Shown in pieces: positions 28,357-39,600 of a stretch of 64,000 nucleotides of DNA; the stretch's first letter is position 1, and each line of letters opens with the position of its first letter. This stretch comes from Pristionchus mayeri (taxonomy: Eukaryota; Nematoda; Chromadorea; Rhabditida; Neodiplogasteridae). A program made the position numbers and the translations under genes. Under the pieces are notes generated by a model, which made no database searches, was not told the DNA's origin, and saw only the letters and a program-made list of their open reading frames with translations. Where the stretch lies: NCBI GenBank assembly GCA_036245805.1, contig BTRK01000002.1, forward strand, positions 20,577,067 through 20,641,066, written 5' to 3'.

Positions 28357-28898
28357 ATGAGTGAACTAGTAGATGAAAGCAATAGGGCTCCCCCTCGCCC
28401 CCCCCCCCCCCCCCCTCCATACGGAGATACCCTCCCTCCTTCTCTTATCTACACTGAACATGACATCCTGAATTTATCACCCACACTAGAGAAGAAAAAA
28501 GAAGGGAGAATACGGGTTGATGAGGGAGAGGGAGAGAGGGAGAGAGAGATGTTGCAATCTCGAGAGATATGTGAGGGAGGAAGTGAGGGAACCTCTCATT
28601 GTACTCCTTCTAGGCAGAAAAGAGACTGGGAGAAGGTGAAGAAGTGAAAGAGACGTGAAGGGAGAGGAATTGAAGCGGCAAAGGAATATTAGAGATGGTT
28701 GAAAGAAGAAGACAAGGAGAAGGACTGGATGGTAGTGTCACATTGGATGGAGAAGGAATGAGAAGATAGGAGTGGTTGAGAGTACCACGAATCTATCGCC
28801 CTTCACTTGGTAGAGGAGGAAACGAGATCATTCTAGCTAATCAAGGAGTACAATGGAAGGAGTTGAACTACAGTAGTCTCTCGATCGACAATCACTGA
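28357..28898 (+). CDS. Doubtful gene: Pro-rich N-terminus plus a conserved-looking exon
   Basis: A frame starts MSELVDESNRAPPRPPPPPP with a run of prolines, then YTEHDILNLSPTLEKKKEG and a charged repeat region. Further on, 28684-28731 (RWLKEEDKEKDWM) and 28770-28898 (EWLRVPRIYRPSLGRGGNE, QGVQWKELNYSSLSIDNH, stop) join through a 38-base intron. The 5' and 3' parts could not be linked in one frame. The 16-base C run at about 28400 could shift the frame. No family recognised. 28900-30268 beyond it shows nothing I can support. Confidence 0.3.
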
Positions 28899-30268
28899 CT
28901 GAGTACTTGAAGAAAGTTTGAGAGATTTGGCGTGAGAGCGAGTGAAGTGGAGAAGGAAAGGAAAGAGAATCCGAAGGAAAGTAGAGGATGAAATGTACTA
29001 CTGAGTCAGTGGGTTCCCATTTGATTATTGCCAGTTCAGAGTCAATAGAGGAATGAAATGAGAGTTTACACGACGAGATTCAATTATGTTGCAATTGACA
29101 CTAATGGAAAAATCCCGTATGGACAAAGTGAAAGACAACATTTCCAGGAGTGAGTTCAGTGTTTTGAGAGGAAGAGGAGAAGAGAAGGCGATGGAAGAAG
29201 AGAAGAATGAAATACCGGAAAAGAATGATGATATCCCATGCAGGAATAAGAGAAGATGAGACAATAGAGGGAATAGTTCACTACCTTCCCAGAAGAGACT
29301 CATTCAAAGGAGAGCAGTCGAAGGGACGGAACTGTTGTTGATAGTTCCCAGCTGAGGGAGGGTTATCAGTGGAAGGGGAAGGGACTGTTTGGAGAGGGAG
29401 AGGCCCTTTGACTGACCCGAACTCAGATATTGGAGATCACAAACATAGGAGGAATATGAGTTGAAGGAATTGAAAGAAGTCGCGAAATCTCATGAAAATA
29501 ATGAATAAGTGAGGAGGGAATAAAAGAAAGAAATGGTGAGTTGGGATGAATTCCGTTGAATTCCTTCTCTTTTCGCCGATTCAATCATTCATTCCCTTCA
29601 CTCCCATTGAGATTCCAAGTGATTTTTCAATCCTCGTCGTTTTCTAGTATCTCGTAATAGACTCCATCATTCCTTTCCATATCCTCCTTCTCTCCATCCT
29701 TTTGACTTGATTTGTGTGTAGACTTGAGAGCAGAAAAAGAGAGGGGAAATAAGTAGAGGAAAGAAAGAGAGAAGAAGAGTCCACAAAGAAGATCACAACA
29801 ACGAATGAGCACAATTCTCTGTTATTCAACGAGAAAAAATAAGCGAAAACTTTTGTGAAATGTGAGTCTCATTTGGGAAAGATTCGAATGTCGGGGGAAA
29901 AGAAGAGGTTTTCACTCTTCACTCTCTTCATTAGAGGACTTGAGATACGAGAATGTCCCTCAATTATTTCGTTCTACTGAGAATCAAATTATGAACAGAT
30001 ACACTTTTCTAAAGTTCTTATGGCGAAACGAACTAATTATGGGAATATTGAGTGAAGGATATTGCATATCTACAGAGGCTTCCTCTCCATCTCATTCTCG
30101 ATGGTTCTTCTCCTTCTCTTCTTCGATTCGATCTCTCTTCCTTCCCTCTTCATCTCCACGGAAGTCTCACTCCCCGTTGCCTAGTGCATGAGTTTGTCTC
30201 TGATCCAATCCTCTCTTCTTCCTTTCTTCCTTCACTATACGATCCAGGATCCACAGGTCTCTCCTCCA

Positions 30269-33200
30269 ATGGGAAGGACTCATCAAGACATCGAGTATCG
30301 AGTAGTGAGAACTCCCACTCACAAAGATCTCTCCCAGATCCCCCTCGATCTACTTGTTGACCAACCTTGGATTTCAGAGAAGTGAGTTTGTCCCCATACT
30401 CTCTCACAAACGTCCCGTAGTCATGTCGATCTGTTGTGAGTAACTCGTGCGAATCTCCATAGTTTTAGTGTAGATACTGGTCCTCCCTCCCATTCTTCCC
30501 CTCGCCCATTATCCCCTCCTTCCCATCTTCAGAAACAGCAAATACCCTCAAGAGCTGACGATCGTGTTGAGAAAAGAATCAAACATCGAAAAGGTTCAAC
30601 TCCTCTCCCATAATTCCTTCATTGGTCAGTCTCATTCATTAATCCATCTCTATATCCCCTTCAGCTCATAAAATCGATATTTTTGCTGGAAGAGACTTCG
30701 GATCGAAGAAGGAAAATTGGAAGGAATTGGGGTGAAGAGATTCCTCCCCTACTCCCTTATTCTCCCGTTTAGAACAGTCACTCTCAAAGGAGTCAAGTCA
30801 TCGGACACTAAACACGAGTTGAAGACTGTTTATCTTGACGAAATCTGCGATTCATTCAGACTCAAACTACATAAGAATTACGAACACAGAGAAGCGAATC
30901 CAGACAATCAAGTTAGAGAATGCCTCCCTTGCCTCTCTTGCCTCTCTACTCCTTCTCCATTCAGGTTGGAATTGTGCAGCTCCGTCTATTCGGTCGAAAT
31001 ATGGCATTGGCCATGGAGATGGATGCATTCAAATATGTGGAGAAGGGAATGAAGAAAAGGAAGTGAGGGAATAGTAAATCGAGGAAATCAGAGATTGAAT
31101 CCAGAGAAGGGAAGGAAATCAAAGATAGAGAGATCGATCACACGTATTCTGAAGAGATTCGAGGAGTACTCGAATCAATAGAAAGGAGTAAGGAGAGGGC
31201 TATCCAGGTTATCCAGCATCTGTCTATTATAACTTTCTATAATATTTAAATCAATAACAAAAAAACAAAAAAAAATTAAAATTAGAAGACTGGCTCAAGG
31301 GTAGTTTTCACTCGCTCTACTTATCGATCTATCGCATTTTAATTGGGGGAATTTTGCAAAACTCTTCCCATTACGAACATTATTTCGTCTTACGCCTTCT
31401 AATATTCTAATATTCACAGGTTTCCGACTTCCAATTGGCTAAATCTGCTCAAATGAGCATTCGAACTCTCGGCAAAGCGAAAAAGGAAATGGAGGAATTA
31501 GAGAAAGATCAAGGAGAGGTTGAGAAAGAAGATGATCCATTCGAAGTTCAATCATGTGAAGGCAGTGAAGAATGATGACTTCGAAAGAGCTCATGATATT
31601 AGACAAGAAATGAAGACATTCCGAGCCAATATCCTCGCTTCCATTGATCCTCACCTCACAGATGATCTACCGCCCGTGAGTACCCCCCCCCCCCTCCCCC
31701 CCCCCCTCTCCTCCCCTCTCTCCTCCCCTCTTCAGAACGATCCCCTCCATACGAAGAGTACTCCCATCGATAATCATGGAATATATCGTCCTAAAGAATT
31801 ATTCGATAACCAAGTCGAAGTTTATCCACCTCCCCATCCCAAATTATTCGAGCCCATCAGTGAGTCACCCCCCCCCCCCCCCCCCCCCACACACACGATG
31901 ACTTATCCTCTCAGAGTTGTCTCCAACTGAGAAATACGCTCCCCTCGATCTTAATTTCCTGATTCCTCCTAAACGAGAGAATTCAGCAGAGAGTTCTCGA
32001 ACAGTGAGATTTCCTTCCATCATAGAATACCTTCCTTTATTCCTTGAGTGGGTTTCATCATCCTCTCGTCGTTCTCCTTCTCCTCTTCCTCGTCTTTCTT
32101 CCTCTACTCTTCGATCTCCTTCTCCAATTCATCCTCCACTTCACTCCTCAATCACCAAGAGGAAGAATCCTTCGAATGGGTAGATATTCTCCTCTTCATT
32201 CTTCCATCTCTTCATATTGAGAGTGGATTCACCGGGAGAGCGAACTCTCAAGGGGATTCTTCGTCGTCCAGTCTCAGTCGATAGATCGGAGAGGTATGGG
32301 GGAGAGTCTCTTGGGTATTCTTCCCCTCTCAGATTGCCTACTCCCTCTCCTCTTTCTCTCTCTGCTTCCATTCCATCTGCAGAGAGAACGGAGAAGAAGA
32401 AGAAGCCTGCATCTGCTCATAGGTAATATTCAATTATAGGAATGCATGCATCATTGACAGGTTAGGTACCATTTCGATAGAAAGTTACCTATACCCCTCA
32501 TACATACAGTACACGCTAATTTCCTTACCCATATGCGGCGTAGCGCGGATGCCCGCGGATCGTTTTTGTGAAAACGTGAGAAACATTAATGCAACGAGCT
32601 ATCGATATTCGTGTCTCATTCATCATTTCCGATCGGAATATCTTTAGCTTGTATTTTTTTACGAGGGTAGGATCGGAATCTGAAAATTGTCTGATTCACG
32701 GAATAAAAGGTGACCCAAAAGATCTAGTCTTCCAATGTGGGTTTTCAAAATTCAGAAATTGCAAATCACATGTACATACATTGTATATTATGTGCAGGCG
32801 GAGCATGGAGAGTTGTAATCGATGACTAGTTCATTGGGTCATCAACTATTCCGTGGTCAGAAAATTTTCAGTTCCCGATCTACTCTCATGGAAAAAAAAA
32901 AAGCTAAAGATATTCCGACATGAAATGATGAATGGGAGACGAAAATCAATAGATCGTTGAATGAAAGTTTCTCGTGTTTTCACGAAAGCGGTATGCGGGA
33001 ATCCGCGGTCCGTCGCGACTATGGGCAAGGCCATTTGCAGCTTTCGAAGCATCTTGAAATTTTGGCTTTTTCGAACTCTTAGAAGTAATCTTTTTTTTAC
33101 ATTTTAGCAGCCTTTTTACATTTTGCAGCCATTTTTGTTTTTGAACACTTATTTGCTCCCGTAGGTTCCCTGTGGAAAATTGAAAGTGATTGGCGCTCTT

Positions 33201-36200
33201 TCATTTCATTGTGCTGAGGAGGGTGAGAGAGGAAAATGACCTATATTATTATTCCTGAAACTGATAGACATAAAATAGACAAGTAGAAATGCAATACTAA
33301 TAAAATCAGAAAATCTATAATTAGTCACAGAATCGACCTAAAAACATGTGTTGTGCAACCCTGATCAAGACCGATTTTCCCGCGCGGTTTGAAACACGAA
33401 TATTTTGAGTACTGTAATTAGCGTTCACAAGCCCGGTCCTATGCCAAATTCATCCTCGCTTCTCGCCCGGTTGGAGAAATATATATTTCAACAGCAAAAA
33501 CTTCAATATTAAGCCCACATAATCGATTAAACAATATTTAAACAAACCGCGCATTTTAAATTACGGTACTTAGTGCATGTTCATGTAATTCGCGGTAAGG
33601 TATTGTTCAGGCGCCAATTTAAAAATTTTGCACGGTTGTTGGGTAACTTTAACCAGTGCAATGACCAGTTGGTGTAGCGTTGCCCAACAACTGGTTCGAA
33701 GAAACCAGGGAAGGCCAACTTTGAGTGCCTTAAAACTTCAATGACTTAAAGTTACCGGACGAGGACGAAATTGACCCCCTATTTTTTTTTCCTCCATCGA
33801 ATAGCCGATGGCTGAATTAGTAGAGAATGAATATACAAAAAATGCTAAAAATCAATAATAGCCTCAAGGGAAAGCCTGAAATGATCAGCGTAATCCCGCG
33901 CTCTCTCACTTTTGCATACTCTCTCGTTCACGCGACGAGATCAGGGTCAGATCAGGGTTTCGTCCTCGTCCGGTAACTTTAATTCCCAACAGACAAACCA
34001 GGAATTTCGAAATAATATTTCGGTTTACGAATGTCTCGAAAACTGCGTTGTCATTTTGGGCTGGATAGATTTGCTGCTAGTCTTTTTTACTATTGCTATA
34101 GTCTCCCATCCCTCCCCTCTCCCCCCCTCACGGATTCCTCAAATAACAGGTCGTCCTCCTTCTCTCCCCCTTCATCTCACGGACCTTCCTCTTCCTCCTC
34201 CTCTTCTTCTTCCCATCGGAATCAATTTCTTGAGAAGGAGAATATGATCGTGCCTGCAGTGTTGAGAAGGCAAGCTGAGTTGGAGAGGACGAATAGGGAG
34301 AGGGAAGAGAAAGAGAGGGCGGAGAGGGAAGCAAGAGAGAGGGGGAGAAGGAATGAGAGATCAGTCAATCTTCGCTTCCCTTCCCTTGATGATTGGTAGA
34401 TGATGTGAGGGATGCCTCTCTTCCCTTTCCTTCCCTTGCCTTGCTTGTCCTCCTTCGCTTCGATGTGTGGTGTCACTGCTGATCTGTTCTCTCTCTCGCT
34501 GCATAAAGTGCTTCTCCCATTCTCTTTCTCTCTTGCAGTCGACGAGCTTCTGACTCTGAAGTGAGTGTTCATCTTACTCCCGAGGGAAGAACTCCCTCGA
34601 GGAGAATTGAAGACATCTACCATCTAGTCCATCCACAGCACAAATCCATCCTTAATCAAGCAATTCGAGTCTTCGGAGGGGATACGGTATTATGAGAGCA
34701 TAGATTGATCTGCATTCGATCTTTAGATGACTAAAGTGTATGCGAAGGAGTGGGAGTTACGCAGGGAAGGATTACGGTATGCAAGATACATTTTTGAAGT
34801 ATTTATAAGCTCTCAGAGAGATTCAGTCATATCTCAAGACGATCGAAGGGAATAAACAAGCTGCAGAGGATTCGATAAAACCACTGATTAGCATCCTCTC
34901 TCGATCTCTCACCGACAAACTGTTCAATGTGAGCATCTGTGAACATGTGAACTAGTCTCTGATATCTGCCTTCTCAGGTGTACTCGGAGGCTCTTTCCCT
35001 TCTCGAATTCGCTTACCTTCACTTCATCCCTCTGCATGGACTCCATTCCTACTCTTCCTCTCTCGGAGAGGCTGTCCATGAGACCATTGTGAAGAAGGCA
35101 GGAGATTCAATGAATGTGAGAGGAGAAGAAGGGAAAGATGAAAGGAGTGATACAGGATAGAAGATCGGCAGATGAGACAATGAAGAGAGTCAAGAGAATA
35201 TTAGGAGGAGATAGGAAAGGAGCGAAGACCTTGATGAACAAGTTCATTAAATCGAAAGAGAAGGAAGGAACAAGGGCTGAGAAGGTGAGGAGAGAAGAAG
35301 AGGGAGGAGAGGGAGGAGAGGGAGGAGAGAAGAAGAGGGAGGAGAGGGAGGAGAGGGAGGAGAGGGAGGAGAGGGAGGAGAGGGAGGAGAGGGAGGAGAG
35401 GGAGGAGAGGGGGGAGAGGGAGAAAAGGGAGATTGATGAAGGGACGGGCAAAGATCATTCGAGAAGCTGTAGAGGATCACGATGCACCCAATGATGAGAT
35501 GTGAGTTCCTCCTCCTTCCCTTCTCTCCAATATCATTCAGAGGTCTCTCCTCCCTCAATCTTGCTCGATTCGGTGCAGCTTGCATGAAGAGCAGCGACTC
35601 GGAGGTCAGACGTCCCCCCTTCTTCCCATGATCAAACTCCATCCATTCTAGGTCCGCAACATTGGTCGTGAGCTGTTCTTGTGTGTGTACTCCCTTCCAT
35701 CGGCAGATCGAGTGAGAACCCTTCCCCTTCTCCTCCTCTTTATTCCCTTCATAGTCTCGACTACGTTCTTTCCTTCCTTCACAAGGAACTCATGAAGCAA
35801 ATGCACCCATCTACAAGCAATTGTACGGAGAAATTGAAGAGAAGAAGTGAGAGAACGGAGGGAATCAGGAAGTTTAGAATCCATTCAGCACTTCCAACCA
35901 CTCCAGTCAACCTCGTCGAGTCGAGAAGAAAGAGAAGAAGGAGAAGAGTGTAAGGATAAGAGACGATGCCAAGGAAGCAACTGATGATGTCGACTACGAT
36001 AAGTGAGTCTTCCCTCCCCCCCCCCTCCCCCCCCCCCCCCCTCCCCCTTCCCCTCTTCCCCTCTCCTGTCCAGAATGTGCATGTTCTGCGGGACGACATC
36101 AGACCGATTCACTCCCTCTCAATTGGATATTCACTATCTCACTGACTGCCCCATGCTGACCTCCTGTTCCCATTGCAACGAGGTTGGAAGGATGAATCTC

Positions 36201-36640
36201 CCTCTGGATGAAGAGAATCCTCTTAGGTCATCGAAGTGCCTGAGATGAGGGCCCATCTGATGGACGAGTGCAGGGCGAAGGTAGAAGAGAGAGAGATGAG
36301 AGTGAAGGAGGGAGGGAGATTCAGGGATTGTACAAGCAGTGTCCCTCGTGCAGAGAACCAATCGAGAGGAAGGAGTATCATGGACACGTCGGGAAGAGGA
36401 ACTGTCATCGTAAGTGGGTAGGGGGAAGGGGGGGAGGGAGTGCCTCTCTTCAGCTTCTCCTCCCAATTGCACTCGTTGTCTGCTGTGTGGGATGAAGTCT
36501 CGCCTGCGAATGATCTCGGATGGAGGAGACATCTACTGGAGGAATGTCCGAGGGGAAGGAAGAAGAAGAAGAAGACGAGTCAGAGGACACTCCATCAACC
36601 ACACTTCATACCACGATAGATACATCCTCTAAAATAAATC
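30269..36640 (+). CDS. cep-104: CEP104 orthologue (cilium tip/centriole protein)
   Basis: Domain order is that of CEP104. The N-terminal jelly-roll domain shows PQELTIVLRKESNIEKVQLL and LKTVYLDEICDSFRLKLHKN then QVGIVQLRLFGRNMALAM. Coiled coil: RGVLESIERSKERAIQ and KMIHSKFNHVKAVKNDDFER. A disordered Pro/Ser linker follows, then a TOG-array region (DIYHLVHPQHKSILNQAIRV, SLLEFAYLHFIPLHGLHSYS). Last is a zinc-finger array: MCMFCGTTSDRFTPSQLDIH, CSHCNE, HLMDEC and CPSCREPIERKEYHGHVG. The protein binds tubulin at ciliary tips in other animals. About 17 exons; the start at 30269 is the first ATG in the leading exon. Two one-base frameshifts are needed to keep the homology: about 31513 and 36490. 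The intron 32425-34150 holds a fold-back and a MITE. It converges on the PLBD gene with about 30-45 bases between stops. Confidence 0.85.
32530..33040. repeat. Fold-back inverted repeat, about 500 bp
   Basis: The left arm (32535-32725: GTGAAAACGTGAGAAAC, CGGAATATCTTTAGCTTG) recurs inverted and diverged at about 32838-33028 (AGCTAAAGATATTCCGAC, GTTTCTCGTGTTTTCACG). Loop about 110 bases. In a cep-104 intron. Confidence 0.75.
33746..33983. mobile_element. MITE copy 2 (TTAAAGTTACCGGACG family)
   Basis: Second copy of the element at 25793-26017, with the same 25-base terminal inverted repeats and an interior that differs mainly by a short CGCTCTCTCACTTTT insertion near 33900. Same orientation. 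In a cep-104 intron. Confidence 0.85.
35290..35430 (+). repeat. Polypurine minisatellite GGGAGGAGA, about 15 units
   Basis: Near-perfect 9-base repeats of GGGAGGAGA with a few AAGAAGAGG variants. It sits between cep-104 exons ending TRAEK (donor GTGAGG) and starting GRAKIIREAVEDHD. It can be read as Glu/Arg repeats, but the flanking splice sites suggest it is intronic. Confidence 0.85.
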
Positions 36641-36661
36641 CTCTGCTTCCTATCATTTATC

Positions 36662-39600
36662 TCATTGGTAGATGCTCTCTTCAGTCCACATGTTGTGGAT
36701 GGGATGGAAGTTCCATGTGAGTGGTTGTCCTCTGTGTCTCACTGAGTCTCTCAGATCAGAGGTCGTCCAATCGAAAGGAGGGAGGGTTTCATGGGTGGGA
36801 CCACACTCGGAGATGAAGGAGAGAGGAGGCATCGAAGAGGAAGTGTACTCAACAACCATCCTTCCCATGGAATCTCCCCTTTCTCACCTTGACATCTGTC
36901 GCTGCGATATCCCTGACTGCCATTCCTTTGAATGGATACTTCCCATCGCGAGGATTGAGATCATTCCGAGATGCAATCGCGTATTCTGCATTCTCATGGG
37001 GAGAACAAGAGGAACATTGGGACAGAGGATCAGAGCGGAAGTTGTTCATTCTGAGGGAGGAATTGGAAGGGAGAAGAGGAGGGAAGGAGTACCTCATGAG
37101 GGAGTGTAGAGTAGAGAAGTCCTTCACTTTGTGCTCCTCCCTTCTGAATATCCTTGCACGAGCTGTCTCGTTGTAACTGAAGTATTCTCCGTATTTCTCC
37201 TCCATCTCAGCGAAGCCTCCAAGTGAGAAGAGAGAAGGGAAGTATCTAGAGAGGATCCATCAAAGGAGATCACTCAGTCAGTACCCACGGCCGGTTGTAA
37301 CTTGACCAGAAACCGTGCTTATCGAGATGGGAAGACATGTCGGCGTATTCGAGAGCTCCCCTGAAGGGAGGAATGGAAGGAGGAGAAAGGGAGAGAGACT
37401 CACGGCATCTGTTCGAGAATGGTCAGTGTACCAGGGAGGAGTCTCTCCAATCCACTCACGAATTTGTTGTAGTCAACGATGATCCACTGTCAATTCACTC
37501 ATCATCTTGTCTCTTTTCTCGTCTACCTGATTATTGTAAGTTCCCGAGTTGTGTTTCCCGAAAAGAAGTGCCCATTGCTCCCCTGACGACGCCATTCGAG
37601 TGGCCACCTGAGTACTCACCCCTACTCCATCTGGATGCATCATTCCAACCTGTGATCTGATCCAAGTGGGTACACTCGTAGACTTCATTCGATCATACAA
37701 CTTCGTCGTGTACAATTCATTCGTTGTCTCGGTGATCGCCAGATTTGCTCCACTCATGTAGAAATCATCGATTGAAGCAAGAGTTCCTCAATATCTGTGA
37801 CTAGAAGAGAGAGAAGGGAAAAGTGCCCACCAGGGTAACCAGAATACGAATATTCGCCCCCGGATCCCACGTGAGGAAGTTTGAAGCGGAATCTCTTCTG
37901 GACCCGGAGAAGGGAAGACAGAGAATCCCATGTAGTGTGAGCGAAGAGAATGTCTGATCGGTCGGAGAGGAGCTGCAGAGAGGGGGGGAGGGGGGGGAGG
38001 GGGGTGGAAGGGGGAATACCTTAACGAGAGCAGAACAGTGTCCTCTCCTCCTATTCATCCAATTGGGACGAGAGAACTTTGCCTCCAGATCCCATATCTC
38101 AGCTTGCAATTGAATGAGACTGCAGAGATGATTGAGAAGCTCCTCTCCTCCTCTTCACTCACAATACGTTGTGTCTCACTAGTTCTTCGTCAGTTCTCGA
38201 TGCCATCATCGTGTTATCGTATCCATCGACCATTCCCTTCAGATGAGTAAGGGTAAAGTTCACCTCAATGTTCATATTCCTCCTCAATCATCGCTCCTTC
38301 TTCCAACCTGCTTCCAGTATGGATCAGTAGGGTTATTATCGATCCAAAGTCGCATGAACTCAAGTTGTCGAACAAGGAAATCGAATGCTCTTTCACAGTA
38401 TCCTCTAGCCCCTTTGCAGTAGTGGGCGAGAAGATTGTGAGCGTGGTCGGAGATGAGATGACGGGTTGATCTGCCTGAACGGAAGGGGAAAGAGAGGGAA
38501 GGAAGAAGAGGAGGAGAAGGAAGGAGAACCTTCCAGGAATCCAGCTGCATATGCTTGCTGCCACTCAGGAATTGCCTCCGATGATATCTCGATGTCCACA
38601 GATGCCCATCTGAAGATAGAGAGAGAGGGAGGGGGAAGGGGGGAGGCACGAACCCCGTCGAATTGATTGCGTTAATGAAGTGTATCTTGGCAATGTCGTT
38701 CTCGCAATCTTCGTTGGTCGAAGAGAGTTTAAAGATGTAGGGAGAACCATCGGAGTCAGTGCAGAATTTATACTCAATCCAAGAGTTCACGTGGTTTATT
38801 GATTGCACTAAGAGTCTTACAGTCCTGTTGTGTCCCACCGTGAACATGCGTCACCCGGAGTAACCCGGGGTGACTCGGGGTGACCCCGGGTGACCCATGA
38901 TGATCCATGGCCGACTCCTGACTCGGAGAGTGAATTTTATGAATCGAGAGTATGATATTCGTCTTCCGCGTTTCCTCGCCGTTCAAACCATATGAGAGAC
39001 TTTTTGAGTGAGTGAACATATTTGTAGATACCCTTGGCATTAGCAAAAAAATCGAATCCCTCCATAATGTGTACACATGTAGTACTCGGTGAGTACTACT
39101 CAGATGTGGCATATTTACTGTTCTATTAGGTTGAACAGAAAGTCTTTATAAACTTTTTATTTCCCTTCTTTTGACAATAAAGCACAAGAGCAAAATCAAA
39201 CATATGCACCATTGCTATCTACGACAAATCTCCAACGTTCAGGCAACTTATGGATTCCCTCCTTATAGAACCCATCTCGACGCGAATTAAAATATTGCTT
39301 GAGTGCGGCCTCGATCGCCCCACGGGAAGTGAAGGATCTCTGATCGAAATGACGGGTCAGATCCGAGAACAACCAATAATCCGAAGGGGCCAAGTCAGGA
39401 GAATACGGAGGATGACGGAGAATCATCCAGCCATATTTGGACAGCTCCTGCTTGACCTGCCGTGCAACATGGGGTCGGGCGTTATCGTGTTGATAGTACG
39501 CTTTCTTGTCGTTCAGGGGAGATTGTGCGACTTTCTTCTTGAGATTCTGTCGTTGTTTCGTGTAGACGTCTCCAGTAATTGTCCGCCTCTCAGGCAGGAG

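Noticed and set aside
31450..32450. Proline/serine-rich frames as an independent protein
   Set aside because: They lie in the low-complexity linker of cep-104 between coiled coil and TOG region.
35138..35494. Plus-strand frame with long Glu/Arg repeats as a separate gene
   Set aside because: It begins with real cep-104 coding sequence and then runs into the GGGAGGAGA minisatellite; splice sites on both sides indicate an intron.
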